The notes below the pieces were generated by a model that saw only the letters and a program-made list of their open reading frames with translations, did not search any database and was not told the origin of the DNA. Positions 33,501 to 44,113 of a stretch of DNA of 52,393 nt are shown here, in pieces (within the stretch, counting starts at the first letter, position 1; each line of letters begins with the position of its first letter). This DNA is from Ochromonas danica. Lineage: Eukaryota > Sar > Chrysophyceae > Chromulinales > Chromulinaceae. The DNA lies in contig VKHL01000180.1 in NCBI GenBank assembly GCA_015146655.1, forward strand, positions 1 through 52,393, in the 5' to 3' direction. A program made the translations under genes and the position numbers.

Positions 33501-36500
33501 CAACCTGTACAAAGTAAGTTTAATGTGAATGGTAAGATTGTTATAACAGGAAGTATTACTTCCCAATCTGATTGTTACATCCAATGGGCAGTGATGAATG
33601 CAGCATTTAATCGTAATGTTACCTATTTCTTAACACCAAAGATGAAGTTATTAGCTTCAGGATATCGTCTAATTCAACAAGCTATACCACCTTATCAATT
33701 ATCATCTGGTGGTTTGTATGTTCTTCGTCTAACTAGCTTCTTCATGAATAGCACCACCACCACCAGCAGTGGTAGCAGTACGAATACAACAAGTTATGCA
33801 GAGATTTTGATTCAAATTAACAGTCCACCTCTTGGTGGAATGATGTCCGTTAGTCCAACAAGTGGATATAGTCTAAACACTTCTTTCTTCATCCAAACAT
33901 ATTCTTGGACAGATGATGTTGAAGATTTACCTTTAACCTATCTCATGGACTTTTATGATTCAATCTATAAATCACCACAAATGATTAAATCACGTAATAC
34001 TCTGACTTATACCAACTCTATCTTATCAAATGGATTACCAGAACTATCTTATAATGTTACTCTCTATGTCATTGCTTATGATAGTTATGGTGCTGCAGGG
34101 AATATTAGTGTAGGATATGTTCGTGTCTATCCCATGACAATGACTACCTCTGCCTTGGTTAGTCACAGTCTAACCTTATTAGCCAACGGTCTAAATGGTA
34201 GCAGTAGTGGTGATAGTAGTGGTTATATTGCACGTGTTATCACAGCTACTAGTAGTTATTTGAATCGTGTGAATTGTAGTCATGTCTCTGTGAGTTATTG
34301 CTTGACGTTACATCGTAAACCATGTACTACCCTTCCTCAGACATGTGGTAGTTGCTTCTCTGGCTATCTAGGTCCTGACAGTCAGAATACCCTATGTGTT
34401 CAAACTACCAGTAGCACCACTACCTCGGCCACTACCTTGTCAACGGCTAGTAGTAGCAGTAGTAGTAGCAATGACGACGTGTTGAAGACATGTGCTAACA
34501 ACTGCAGCCATCATGGCCAATGCCACTATTACAACTATTCTAACATCATCATCCCTACCTGCTATAGTGCTAATACCTATTGTACAGCACGATGTGTGTG
34601 TTCTAACGGCTATGCGGGTAGTTACTGTCAATTGACTACCTCTGACTACCACAACTACCAAACACTACGTTATCAACTGTGTGCTTACCTTAACATGTCG
34701 TTATCAACGTTAGATGATAGTCTAGAGAATGTTCGTAATGTCATCATCATGTTAGACGATGTGGTAGCAGAGGGTAGTCAAGTTAACGCCTCTACCCTCT
34801 CCCTTGCTAGTCAGTTGCTACTAGCCGTTATCCAGACCTATCCAACCTACACGGGGAATACCCTGGTAGCACCTTATGCTATCGACGCATTGAGTCATCT
34901 GCTGCAAGCGTCATCGTTGACTACCGCGTGGCGGGATGACTTGCTAGCAGGGCTACTTCAACTAGCCGTTAACATGCAAAGCCAGGCTGCGCTGGGGGAG
35001 AGCAAGGAGGACTACCTCTTGACTAACCTGCGGCTATTGTACAAGGTAGTCGATGGGAATAACTCGTGGAATGGTCGCTATTCCACGGTATTCCCCAGGA
35101 CGGACTATGAGGACGAGGTAATGGGTAGTGGCACTACCGAGGAGGTGCAGAGTGTGGGTGTAGCCTACCATCCTGTGGACTTCCTGGCTAATGAAGGGCT
35201 GGGATTGGCTGCTTGGGTGATGACCAGTGATGAGACGATCAACGCGTCAACTACCCTCACCACCACCTCCTCCTCCTACACGGAGATGACTAGCCCGGTA
35301 GTCGCCTTTGCCTTGGATAAGCAAAGTCGAGACTTCTCACAGTCTGCTCAGACGACCTTTGAGAGTCGAAGAAGGAGGAGATTGTTGCTAGGAGGAGGTA
35401 GTGGTAGTAGTGGGGTAGCAGCAGCAGGAGGAGGAGGGTGGGAGGAGGAGGAGGAGTCAGTCTACCACTTCAATGCAGTGGTATATCGACTGATGGACGA
35501 TCTCGCCTTGAATGATCACCTGGTAGCCTCTCGTAGAGGTACTACTACCCTCTCCTCCACCACCTCCTCCTCCTCCTCCTACCTGACCAGCAAGGAGATA
35601 GCAGCCATGGCAACAAGTCAAAGCAGTTCCAGTATTGACTCAGACTACTCCGTCTCCGTCACCTTCTCGACCTTCTCCTCCATCGACTACTACATCACTA
35701 CCCCTCTGAACACTACCTTCGAGTGTGTGCGCACCTACCAGAACTACACCCTCGAGGTAGACTGCGGACACGATGTAGTCATCCCCCTGCACTGCCCGGG
35801 GAACTACGGCGTGGTCTACCGCGCAGTGTGTCCCGTGTATACCCTTACCCCCTTCTGTGCACTCTATGCACACGGGGTACTGAGCACAGAGGGTAGTCCC
35901 TGCCAAATGACTGCCTTCACCAGTGAGAATGTTACCTGTCAGTGTAACTTCACCTCGTTAGCAGTCAGTGACGCGGTAGCTGTGCATGCGTGGCCCGAGG
36001 TAGGAGGAGGAGGAGGAAGGGGTAGTAGTGGTAGCAGTAGTAGTCGTCGTCGACTATCTTCAACTACCTCTTCCTTGCTTCAACTCACGACTATCTCTCA
36101 GATCGTCACCACCCCCTACACTACCTACATCGAGGTAGTGGACGAGGTAGTGGCCTCCAATGATCGCGACCGGGTAGTGCTAGTCAACTCCCTCGTCTAC
36201 GCCGCGCTGCTCATCATCGGCCTGCTCACCTTCTACCGCAGAGACTACCTCTCCGCTAACAACACTCACAGTAGTGGTAGTGGTAGTGGTAGCAAGGCGA
36301 AGATGAAGGGTGGTGGAGGAGGAGGAGGGGTAGGAGCAGGGCTCTACCTGTTCCTATCCAAGGCGCTGCTAGTCTATCAAAAGCCTGTCCTTTCCTCGCA
36401 AGACTTCCTGCGAAGCAATCCTTGCTACCCCATCGATGAACACACGCACCACTCACAGGGGGGCACTACCTCGGTAGGAGGAAAGGGGGACTATGACCCC

Positions 36501-39500
36501 CTGCAGATCTACCAACGCCCTGCTAGTAGTGCTGCTACTAGTGGTGGTAGTGGCCTCGTGGCAGTTGGCAAGAAGTCAGCACTACCTCGGCAGGAGGAGG
36601 AGGAGGTGTCTGTGGCTACCCTGTGCAACTCCTCGCTACCCCTCGAGATGACCTACCTCAGCCTCTACAAGGTGCTAGTCAACAAGTTCACCCTCGAGGT
36701 AGACCTCTGGACCTTCGCTATGAATTACTGGGTAGGAGGAGGAGGAGGTGGTGGAGCAGGAGGAGGAGGAGGAGGGGTAGTTGAGGAGGTAGTCCATCAC
36801 TCCCACCACCTCCTCCTCCACCCCCAGCACACCTCCTCCTACCTCCTCTACTTCTTCTTCATCACGCGCATCGTCAACGTGCTCTTCCTCGTGGCTGTGC
36901 TAGCCAAGCGGTACTTCGCTGACGACGGACACTGTGAGGCTACCCACTCGCGCACAGCCTGCCTTGCACACCGCACACTGCTGGGTAGACACACACAGTG
37001 TACCTGGACCCCCTCCTTGCACGACGCCTGCCAGTACAACGTGGAGGGCGTGAAGGACTACTACGAGCTGCTCGCTACCCTCGCCATCACTACACTCTAC
37101 CTCGTTCTGTGCGAGGGGGTGATCAAGGTAGTGTGGTCGGCTATCCTCGTCTACCAGATGAAAGAGAAGCAAGACGCGGTAGCTACCATGAAGAGTAAAG
37201 TGAGGACGAAGAAGATTCTACCCGTTAAGAGTAGCAGTGGAGGAGGAGGAGGAGCAGCAGGAGGAGGAGGAGGTGGTGGTAGAGGGAGAGGTAGTGGTGG
37301 TAGTGGTAGTAGCGCTGCTGGGAGGGGGAGAGGTAGAGGACGAGGAGGTGGTAAAGGTAGTGCAGCTAGCAAGTCTACCAGCAAAGCTACCTCTGCTCCT
37401 CCTCCTGCTGCTACTACCCCTGCTGCTCCTCCTCCTGCTGCTGCTACCAGCAAGGCAGTGATGAAGCCTACCACCATGCACCACCTGCAGCCTGCTTCCT
37501 TGCTACCCTGCAGCCGCACACCCTCCTATGAGCTGCGCAGACTGCTAGCTACTACCCACTCCTCCTCCTCCTCCTACAGCCTGCAGCACAAGTGCTACCA
37601 AGCTGCCCGTGCTACCCTCTTGTTCAACACCTCCGACCGCTTCAACAACTCCTACCTCGAGGCGCTGTACCTGCTGCGGCACTACCCCTGGCCGCGACTA
37701 GTCAAGGCCATGCGGCTGACGTGGCGTGACCGTGTGCTAGCAGAGGCTACCCTGCGGCCACACCTGTGCTTCGGACTCTTCAACAGAGACTTCCAGGAGA
37801 GGTACCTCTCTTCTGCTAGCTATCAGATCGCTAAGAAGATCTTGGAAGGTAGTGGTGGAGGAGGAGGAGGAGCAGGAGGAGGAGGAGGTGGTGAAGTTAA
37901 CCCCCTCCCTCCACCTCTACCTACTACCACTACCTCTTCTACCTCTACCACTACCTTGCCTATCCCTCTGATGAACCACGAGGTGCTCTGTGTGATGTAC
38001 TACCTGCAGCAGACCAAGGCCACTACCTCTACCTTGCGCTACCGCCTTAACTTAATAGGGAGAGAGGTAGACCGCGACCGCCTCCTGCTGCAGCACCACC
38101 TCGTCACTACCTTGCCCACCCCGTTCCAACGGCAGCTTGCTAGCTTCGCCTTCTTCTCGTCGTTCGACCTCGTGCACAGTGCGCTGGCAGGGGTAGTCTT
38201 CGCGGACCTGCGCTACCAGCTGCTAGCCTGCTACCTCCTCCTCCTGCTCTACCTCGCCTACCTCGTCTACGCACTCGTCTACCTCTTCACTACCGGCCTG
38301 ACCCTGGGAGAGAAGGTGACCGTTGGCTACCTCGCGGTGGTCTACCTCACACTGGGCGGGTACTACCTCGTCGTGAAGCCGTTGGAGGTCTACTGCCACT
38401 ACCTCTTCCTACCCTGTGTGATCAAGTCACACTTGCTAGTCGAGCACAGACTAGTCGCTCAGCAGCTCGAGGCGGTATTGAAGAGGAAGGCTGGACTGGT
38501 CATGACTACCTTCTCCTCCTCCTCCTACTACCACTACCACTTGTTGGCTCAGAAGAAGAAGAAGCAGCAGGAGGAGCAGGAGGAGGAGGTGGTGGTGGAG
38601 CAGGAGGAGGAGGAGCAGTCGCTGTACCAACACGTGCACCCCTCACTGCGTGCTGCACGGCTACACCCTGAGCTACCTCTCTCCCGCTTCTTCCTCAACT
38701 TGCACGATGGAGACTTCAACTACCGCGACCACCTCCTCCTCCTCCTCCGCCCTCGCTGGGCCTCTTACCCACTGCGCGCACTGAGCTACCTGCTGTGTTA
38801 CCTCGTGTACCTGCCTGTGTTCGCCTTGCTACCCAAAGCACTGCACCGCCTGGGCCAGCAGGTGATGGTAGCCGTGCTAGCCCTCGCCATGGCCCTCGCT
38901 ACCCTCGTGCTCTACCTCGAGGTAGGAGGAGCAGGAGGTGGTGGAGGAGGAGGCTTTGCCTGGCCTGCCTTGCTAGTAACGGTAGTCCTCGTCTGTGCAC
39001 TAGCACTACCTTCTCTACTGTGCTACCTCTACCTCGTCTACCAGGAGCGCAAGAAGCGCACCAAGTCTTCTCAAGTGCTACCCTTGCAGGGGCAGCAGGA
39101 GGAGGAGGAGGTGGACAAGGCACTACTCGACAGCCCCGCGTTTCCTAATAATACTAGCCAGTTGAAGTTGAAGGAGGAGCAGGAGCAGGAGGAGGAGGAG
39201 GGACTACCCGAGGCAAGGGTAGTGCCTGTCAGACTTCTCTCTCCGCCCAACAAAACCCTACCAGAAAGAGGTAGCAGAGGAGGAGGAGCAGGAGGAGGAG
39301 GGTATCTCAGAGAGATGAGAGAGGAAATGTTTCCTACCTCCACCCTCCTCCTCCACCTCCACCACAAGACTACTACCTCCCTCGCAAATAATAATAATAA
39401 CAATAACAATAGGAGAGAAGGTAGCAACCACTCTCTGCAGAGTGAGGAGCAGGAGGAGGAGGAGGAGGAGGAGGGTAGCGAGGTAGTCAACGGCTCCATC

Positions 39501-41009
39501 TCTGCTTTGCTCTTCTTCTCCCATCGGGTAGAGCGCTGGCTGGACTACCTCGACCTGTTCGCTGACCGCTACCTGCTCTACCACAACATGATGGTAGCAG
39601 CCAGACCTCCTCCTCCTCCTCCTGCTACTACTACTACTACCACTCCTGCTGCTGCCGCTACCACTACCGCCTCTACTGAGGTAGTGGTAGTGCACAGAGG
39701 GCCGATGAAAGGTACCCGCAGGAGGAGGAGGGAGCTAGCTGCTACCCAGCCACCCCATGGCTTCGCTGCCGAGGTAGTGAATCGGGTAGAGGAGGAGAAG
39801 GAGGGCGACCCAGACTTCTTCTCCCTCTACCACACTACCCCTGACAATGACAACGAAGAGGGTGGAGGTGGAGCAGGAGGAGGAGGAGGAGTGGCTAGTC
39901 TGGTGCTAGCCGAAGAGCGCGTGAGGAAGGAGAAGGAAGACCTCCTGCGCTACCTCTCCCAGCAGGTCTGGGTACAGAAGGCTGCACTACAAGGGAAGAC
40001 TGACGAGCGCTACCGCCTGCTACCCGCTGGAGCAGTAGCAGGAGGAGGAGGAGGGAGACCCTTCCTACCCAAAGCCTATCGCCGCATGAAAGCGGAGCAG
40101 GAGAGACTGCATGCAGAGGTAGAGAAGAGGAAGAAGACCGCCTTCGAGGAGCAGGAGGAGGAGGACTATAGCTACCACCTCCCCGCGCAACAACAACAAC
40201 CTCCTCCTCCTACCGCTACCTCTGTCACTACTTCTGTCACTACCTCTGCTAATCGGGTAGAGAGCAGTCAAGGGCTGTCAGTGCATCGCCTGCAGAGGCT
40301 GAAGGACAAAGCGCGTCGCTTGAAAGAGAGACAACGACTACCACAGCCTGCTACCGCCCCGGTAGGAGGAGGAGGAGGAGCAGGAGGAGAGATGGGTAAC
40401 ACCTCTGAGGTAGTGGAGGTAGAAGGTGGAGGTGCGTCAGACTTCGACCTGAGTGAGCTCTACCTTCCACCTCGTCGACCTGCTACCACTACTACCACTG
40501 CTACTCCTGCTGCTGCTACCTCTGCTACCGGAAGAGGCGCACAGTCGAAGTACCGCGACTTGGCCGTGCTGGCCAACAACTTCTTCATGCAGTCCACTGA
40601 ACTACCACCCTCTGCTACCACTACCACTCACACCACTACTGATGGTAGTGAGGTAGGTGGTGGTGGAGGAGGAGGAGTGCTACCTCTGATGACTCGTCGT
40701 ATTCGAGATCGCCTACTTCGCAGACAAAAGCGACAAGCTCGAGACCTTTCTACCTCTCCTCCTCCTCCTGCTGCTACTACTGGTACCACTGCTGCTCGGG
40801 TAGTGCGAGACAGAGCAGCGGAGGACTGGCAGAGAAGGGTATCCACAGCGGATGAAGAGGCGGAAGAGCTACCGTGCACTGCCGAAGGAGGTGTACGAGG
40901 AGGTGGTGGTGTAGGAGGAGGAGGAGGAGGAGGTAATCTAGTTCGTGTCTCTGCCTGGGATGGGATGGACATGGACGACCACTTCGATGACTTCGAGATT
41001 GTCATGTAA
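18520..41009 (+). CDS. Giant polycystin-1-like surface protein: propellers, PSxQP stalk, REJ/EGF/GPS-like modules, multipass membrane region
   Basis: Model: exon 1 18520-19507, exon 2 19705-41009, 197-nt GT-AG intron (gtaagt...atag); 7430 aa. Residues 1-24 are a signal peptide (hydrophobic 'YFIFSFLIFLQIF'). Residues 25-329 are Ycf48/BNR-like propeller blades (GDTWT, GSSWT, GATWT). Residues 331-870: PSxQP repeats. Residues 872-1178: second propeller (GVSWT, GITWT, GTSWT, GNSWT). Residues 1180-4068: PSxQP stalk containing four 540-aa copies. Residues 4070-4600: Cys-rich and FN3-like region. About 4600-5130: REJ-like domain ('SLCDGLTLDPTNSYNRGRQA'). 5259-5304: EGF-like cysteines. About 5700-5760: GAIN/GPS-like, core C5741-Q-C5743-NFTS. 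Hydrophobic segments near 5823, 6042, 6117, 6498, 6534, 6689, 6716 and 6746. The tail to 7430 is Gly/Glu/Thr-rich. Likely adhesion or sensing at the cell surface (inference); no PLAT domain seen. Confidence 0.8.
19508..19704 (+). other. Only intron inferred in the giant gene
   Basis: The donor is ccaa|gtaagt and the acceptor ctgaatag|atccaac. Splicing joins propeller 1 (frame 1, ...LRMVP) to the stalk (frame 3, NPTGQPTQQP...) by completing an Asn codon across the junction. Without it exon 1 stops at 19657-19659, and exon 2 has no upstream start other than internal methionines. Confidence 0.85.
22857..29330 (+). repeat. Four tandem 1620-bp coding repeats in the stalk
   Basis: Units begin at about 22857, 24477, 26097 and 27717. 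The unit is 1620 bp, exactly 540 codons, so every copy keeps the frame. I find only two differences in line-by-line comparison: g/a at 22931 (gcc versus acc context) in copy 1 and t/c at 29261 in copy 4; the inner copies look identical. Similarity stops sharply at 'tct-agtaaacc' near 29331. The encoded peptide is a long series of PSxQ/PTxQ tetrapeptides, residues about 1381-3538. An assembler artefact cannot be excluded, because arrays this uniform are hard to assemble. Confidence 0.9.
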
Positions 41010-41078
41010 ACTGCCCATCTGCCAGACTACTACCACTACCTTCGACTACCATTACCCTAGATCTACACACACCACACT

Positions 41079-41254
41079 ATACTACCCTATTGATATATTA
41101 CACTATCTTATTAATATATTACACTACCTTGTTAGTATATTACACTACCTTATTAATATATTACACTACCTTGTTAATATATTACACTACCTTATAATAG
41201 TATATTACACTACCCCATTGATATATTACACTACCCTATTGATATATTACACTA
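41079..41254 (+). repeat. 21-bp minisatellite, about eight copies
   Basis: The unit is approximately 'atatattacactaccttatta', with c/t and g/a variants (gatatatta, agtatatta, aatatatta) and one unit lengthened by four bases near 41196. It starts about 70 bases after the stop codon of the giant gene, so it may lie in the 3' UTR. Confidence 0.85.
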
Positions 41255-41453
41255 TGCTCTGCCTACTAAAGTACCACACTATAACTATAACTATAACTAT
41301 AACAATATATAATAACTAAATATATGATACACTAAATATATACAACAACAACAACTCTCTGACATAACTACTGTATGTTAATGATCATGTAGACTAGTGA
41401 TACTGTATATACAATACAAATATATGAAGGATAATGATGAATAATGAAGATAA

Positions 41454-41504
41454 GCTAGACTAGACTAGACTAGCTAGTTAGCTGATTAGCTAGTCTAGTC
41501 TAGT
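41454..41504. repeat. CTAGA/TCTAG palindromic repeat
   Basis: A run of ctaga pentamers (41455-41475) is followed by its reverse complement as tctag pentamers (41489-41504), with a 'ttagctgatta' centre, giving a hairpin of roughly 20 base pairs. It may mark a 3'-end structure or simply a collapsed microsatellite. Confidence 0.6.
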
Positions 41505-41892
41505 CGAGTCGAGTTTAACTACAATACTGTAACTAGCACAAGTAGTTAGTAATAGTAGTAACAATAACAATGATGATAAAGTACTAACTTAGACTACTGT
41601 AGCCTAGACTACTAGTTCTTCTTCACTAACTTGGACCATGGAATGAATAGAGAACTACTGTACATACACATACAGTACAGTAGCGATTCATCCTCCTCAT
41701 GATGGTCATGATGCTAACAGTGTGATGTGAAGAGAAACCCCCACAGTTGCAATACAGAGCACTGCCTACTGTGTCTGGTAACTACAAGTAACTCACTTCC
41801 GAGTTGTAAAGTGGAATAACTTACATCATCACTGTTCATCAGAGCATTCTAGTCTAGCTGCAGTATACAGATGGAGACGACAGACCTTCTTT

Positions 41893-43705
41893 CTACCACA
41901 GACCCCATTGATAACCCGCAGCACAAGAAGTGACTTGCTTGACATTGCTAAACTCCTCCACTCCCCAGCGACCCAAATCTCGACCGAAGCCCGATTGCTT
42001 CATGCCTCCCCAGGGAGCCTGAACGAAAGCAGGCTGGCAGCAGTTCTTCCAAACAATGCCCACACGAACTTGACGAGCGAATCGATCGCAGCGATCAAGA
42101 TCCTTGGAAAAGACTGCAGCAGCCAAGCCATAGACACTGTCATTGCAAAGTCTAATCGCCTCTTCCTCGGTCTCAAAAGAGCGTATGCACAGTACGGGTC
42201 CAAAGATCTCTTCTCGCCAAAGAAGAGAGTCGCAGGGGACGTCAACAAAGAGATGAGGCGCGATGTAATAGCCAGGTCGAGCCTGCAACTCCTTCTGGTC
42301 TTCTGGTCCACAAAGAGCTTTCAATCCTTCTTTCTCCGCAGTCTTGAGGAAGTCGAGGATGCGATCGCGCTGTCCACGACTCACAACGGGGCCTAAAGAT
42401 GGACGACCAGCTTCGTGGAGCGCCAAAGCCTCGGCGCCTAGCGAAGGCAAAAGAGGTAAAGCACGCATCTTCTCTAGCAATAGCTTCTGGACTTCATCGT
42501 AAATAGAGGAATGAATGAGAACTCGAGACGTGGCCGAGCACACTTGACCAGAGCCCCACAAGATTCCTGTGAGGATCCAGTCAACAGCGGCTGGAATGTC
42601 GCCATCCTCATAGACCACCAACGGACTTTTGCCTCCCTACGTTATGTACAAGCAAATGAGATCTCGACATCAGATGCATGGCACTAGAATGAATGTGAGC
42701 AAGGCAATGCTGGTCCTACCAATTCCATGGAGACAGCGCGTGGCCCAGCAGCAGCCAAAGCCATCACTCTTCTAGCTGTTGGCACAGATCCTGTAAAGGA
42801 GACCTTGGCAATGCCTGGATGACTAGCCAAAGGTCCTCCAGCATCTGCTCCCCATCCAGAGAGAATATTCAATGCTCCACGAGGTAATCCTGCTTCTTGA
42901 GCTACCTCACCAAACAGCAAGCATGACAACGGAGCTAACTCTGAAGGCTTTAAGACAACAGTACATCCCGCTGCAAGAGCAGGCAAGACCTTCCAGATGC
43001 CCATGAGCAAGGGGTAGTTCCAAGGAGTAATGGCAGCAATGACCCCCAAGGGTTCGAGGAGAATGGTCGTCTCAAAGTCACCCCCAGTACCATTCTCAAC
43101 TTTCTCTGCTTGATGGCGATCTTGTTCTTCAGCTAATTGAGCGAAATGTTCACATGCAGTGATGGCGTCTCCCTGTGAGAAGAACAGAAGGCGAGATATA
43201 GATCAGAACATGCTGGGATGAGGGAAGGAGGAGGAGGAGGAGGAGGAGGAGGAGGAGGAGGAGGAGGAGGGGAGGCTTCACTCACGAGGTCAGCCAGTGC
43301 TTCGCGTAATGGCTTGCCCATATCAAACGAATCCAAGCGAGCGAACTCTTCCTTCCTGCGAGTGAAGATCTCCCCCATACGACGGAGGTAGACTGCACGT
43401 TGTGCTCCTGTGCTTCGATAGCCCCACTCAGCACTCTCGAGGCAGCGCTGAGCAGCTTGGACAGCGAGGTCGACATCTTCCGCTGTGGCGTTGGCGACCT
43501 TGCTGATCACCTCATTGGTGGTGGGGTCATAGTTATCAAAGGTGCCACCTCTTAGGAATGAGTCAAGAGAGAAGGAAGAGTCCTTAGATGTCATAGTGGT
43601 GTAGGTGGTATTCAAAGAGAAGTTGATTTTGAACACTTACTTGACAGGGTCGACATAGTCTCCATCGATGAAAAGTTGTGTGCGATAGGCAAGAGGCTGA
43701 GTCAT
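41893..43705 (-). CDS. ALDH10-type (betaine/amino-) aldehyde dehydrogenase, four exons
   Basis: Exons on the minus strand: 43705-43641, 43550-43286, 43172-42720 and 42636-41893; introns 90, 112 and 83 nt, all GT-AG; 508 aa, usual for the family. It starts MTQPLAYRTQLFIDGDYV and continues across the first junction as DPVKGGTFDNYDP, matching the N-terminus of betaine aldehyde dehydrogenases. Key residues: 'TPWNYPLLM' (NAD fold), catalytic Glu in SMELGGKSP (across exon 3/4) and catalytic Cys in GSGQVCSATSR. The C-terminal 'QAPWGGMKQSGFGRDLG' is also typical. NAD-dependent oxidation of aminoaldehydes (e.g. to glycine betaine or aminobutyrate) is the family role; the substrate is not shown. No peroxisomal SKL end. 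Intron 2 carries an (AGG)n run. The start lies 408 bp from the divergent transporter gene. Confidence 0.9.
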
Positions 43706-44113
43706 CACTGAGAGAGAGAGAGGGGGGAGGGACTAGCAAGAACACAAAGACAGACTGTGAAAGAAAAATGAAGAAGTGACGAAGATCCTGTACTCCCGAC
43801 CTTCGGACAGAACTGAAAATGAAATGGAAAAGATTTCCAAAGACCCGGATTCGTCCACAGAAAGTCAACAAGCGACTTTCCAGTGCAATAATACGATTTA
43901 CAACTTGAGATTTCTCTCTTCTTGTTTCAACACAATTCAGAAAAGTCAAATCCTCAAATCTCTAGATTCCCAGATTTCTAGATTGTCTGATGTCCAGATT
44001 CAGAGTCAGTGGAGAAGGATGAGAAGTGATTGCTATGAGGACTGTTTAGTACTGAATTATCTTCCTATCAATTCCCTCATAATAAATAGTCTCTTATCTT
44101 CACGTCAGTCAGC
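43706..44113. promoter_or_regulatory. Divergent promoter between ALDH and GDP-fucose transporter
   Basis: 408 bp between two head-to-head start codons (43705 minus, 44114 plus). No coding content is supported; it contains GA/CT-rich sequence near the ALDH start and repeated 'ctagatt' motifs around 43960-43985. A shared promoter is inferred from the arrangement. Confidence 0.4.

Larger units (their letters stand above)
41010..41892. other. AT-rich spacer downstream of the giant gene
   Basis: No gene is supported. It contains the 21-bp minisatellite (41079-41254), an (ACTATA)-like hexamer run at about 41278-41302, and a TAGAC/CTAGT palindromic patch at 41454-41504. It separates two convergent genes (giant gene +, ALDH -), so it holds both 3' ends. 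Confidence 0.6.

Noticed and set aside
43584-43636. Alternative start MTSKDSSF for the ALDH gene
   Set aside because: It is intron 1 read through; the canonical N-terminus FIDGDYVDPVK is in the upstream exon and joins in frame to GGTFDNYDP.
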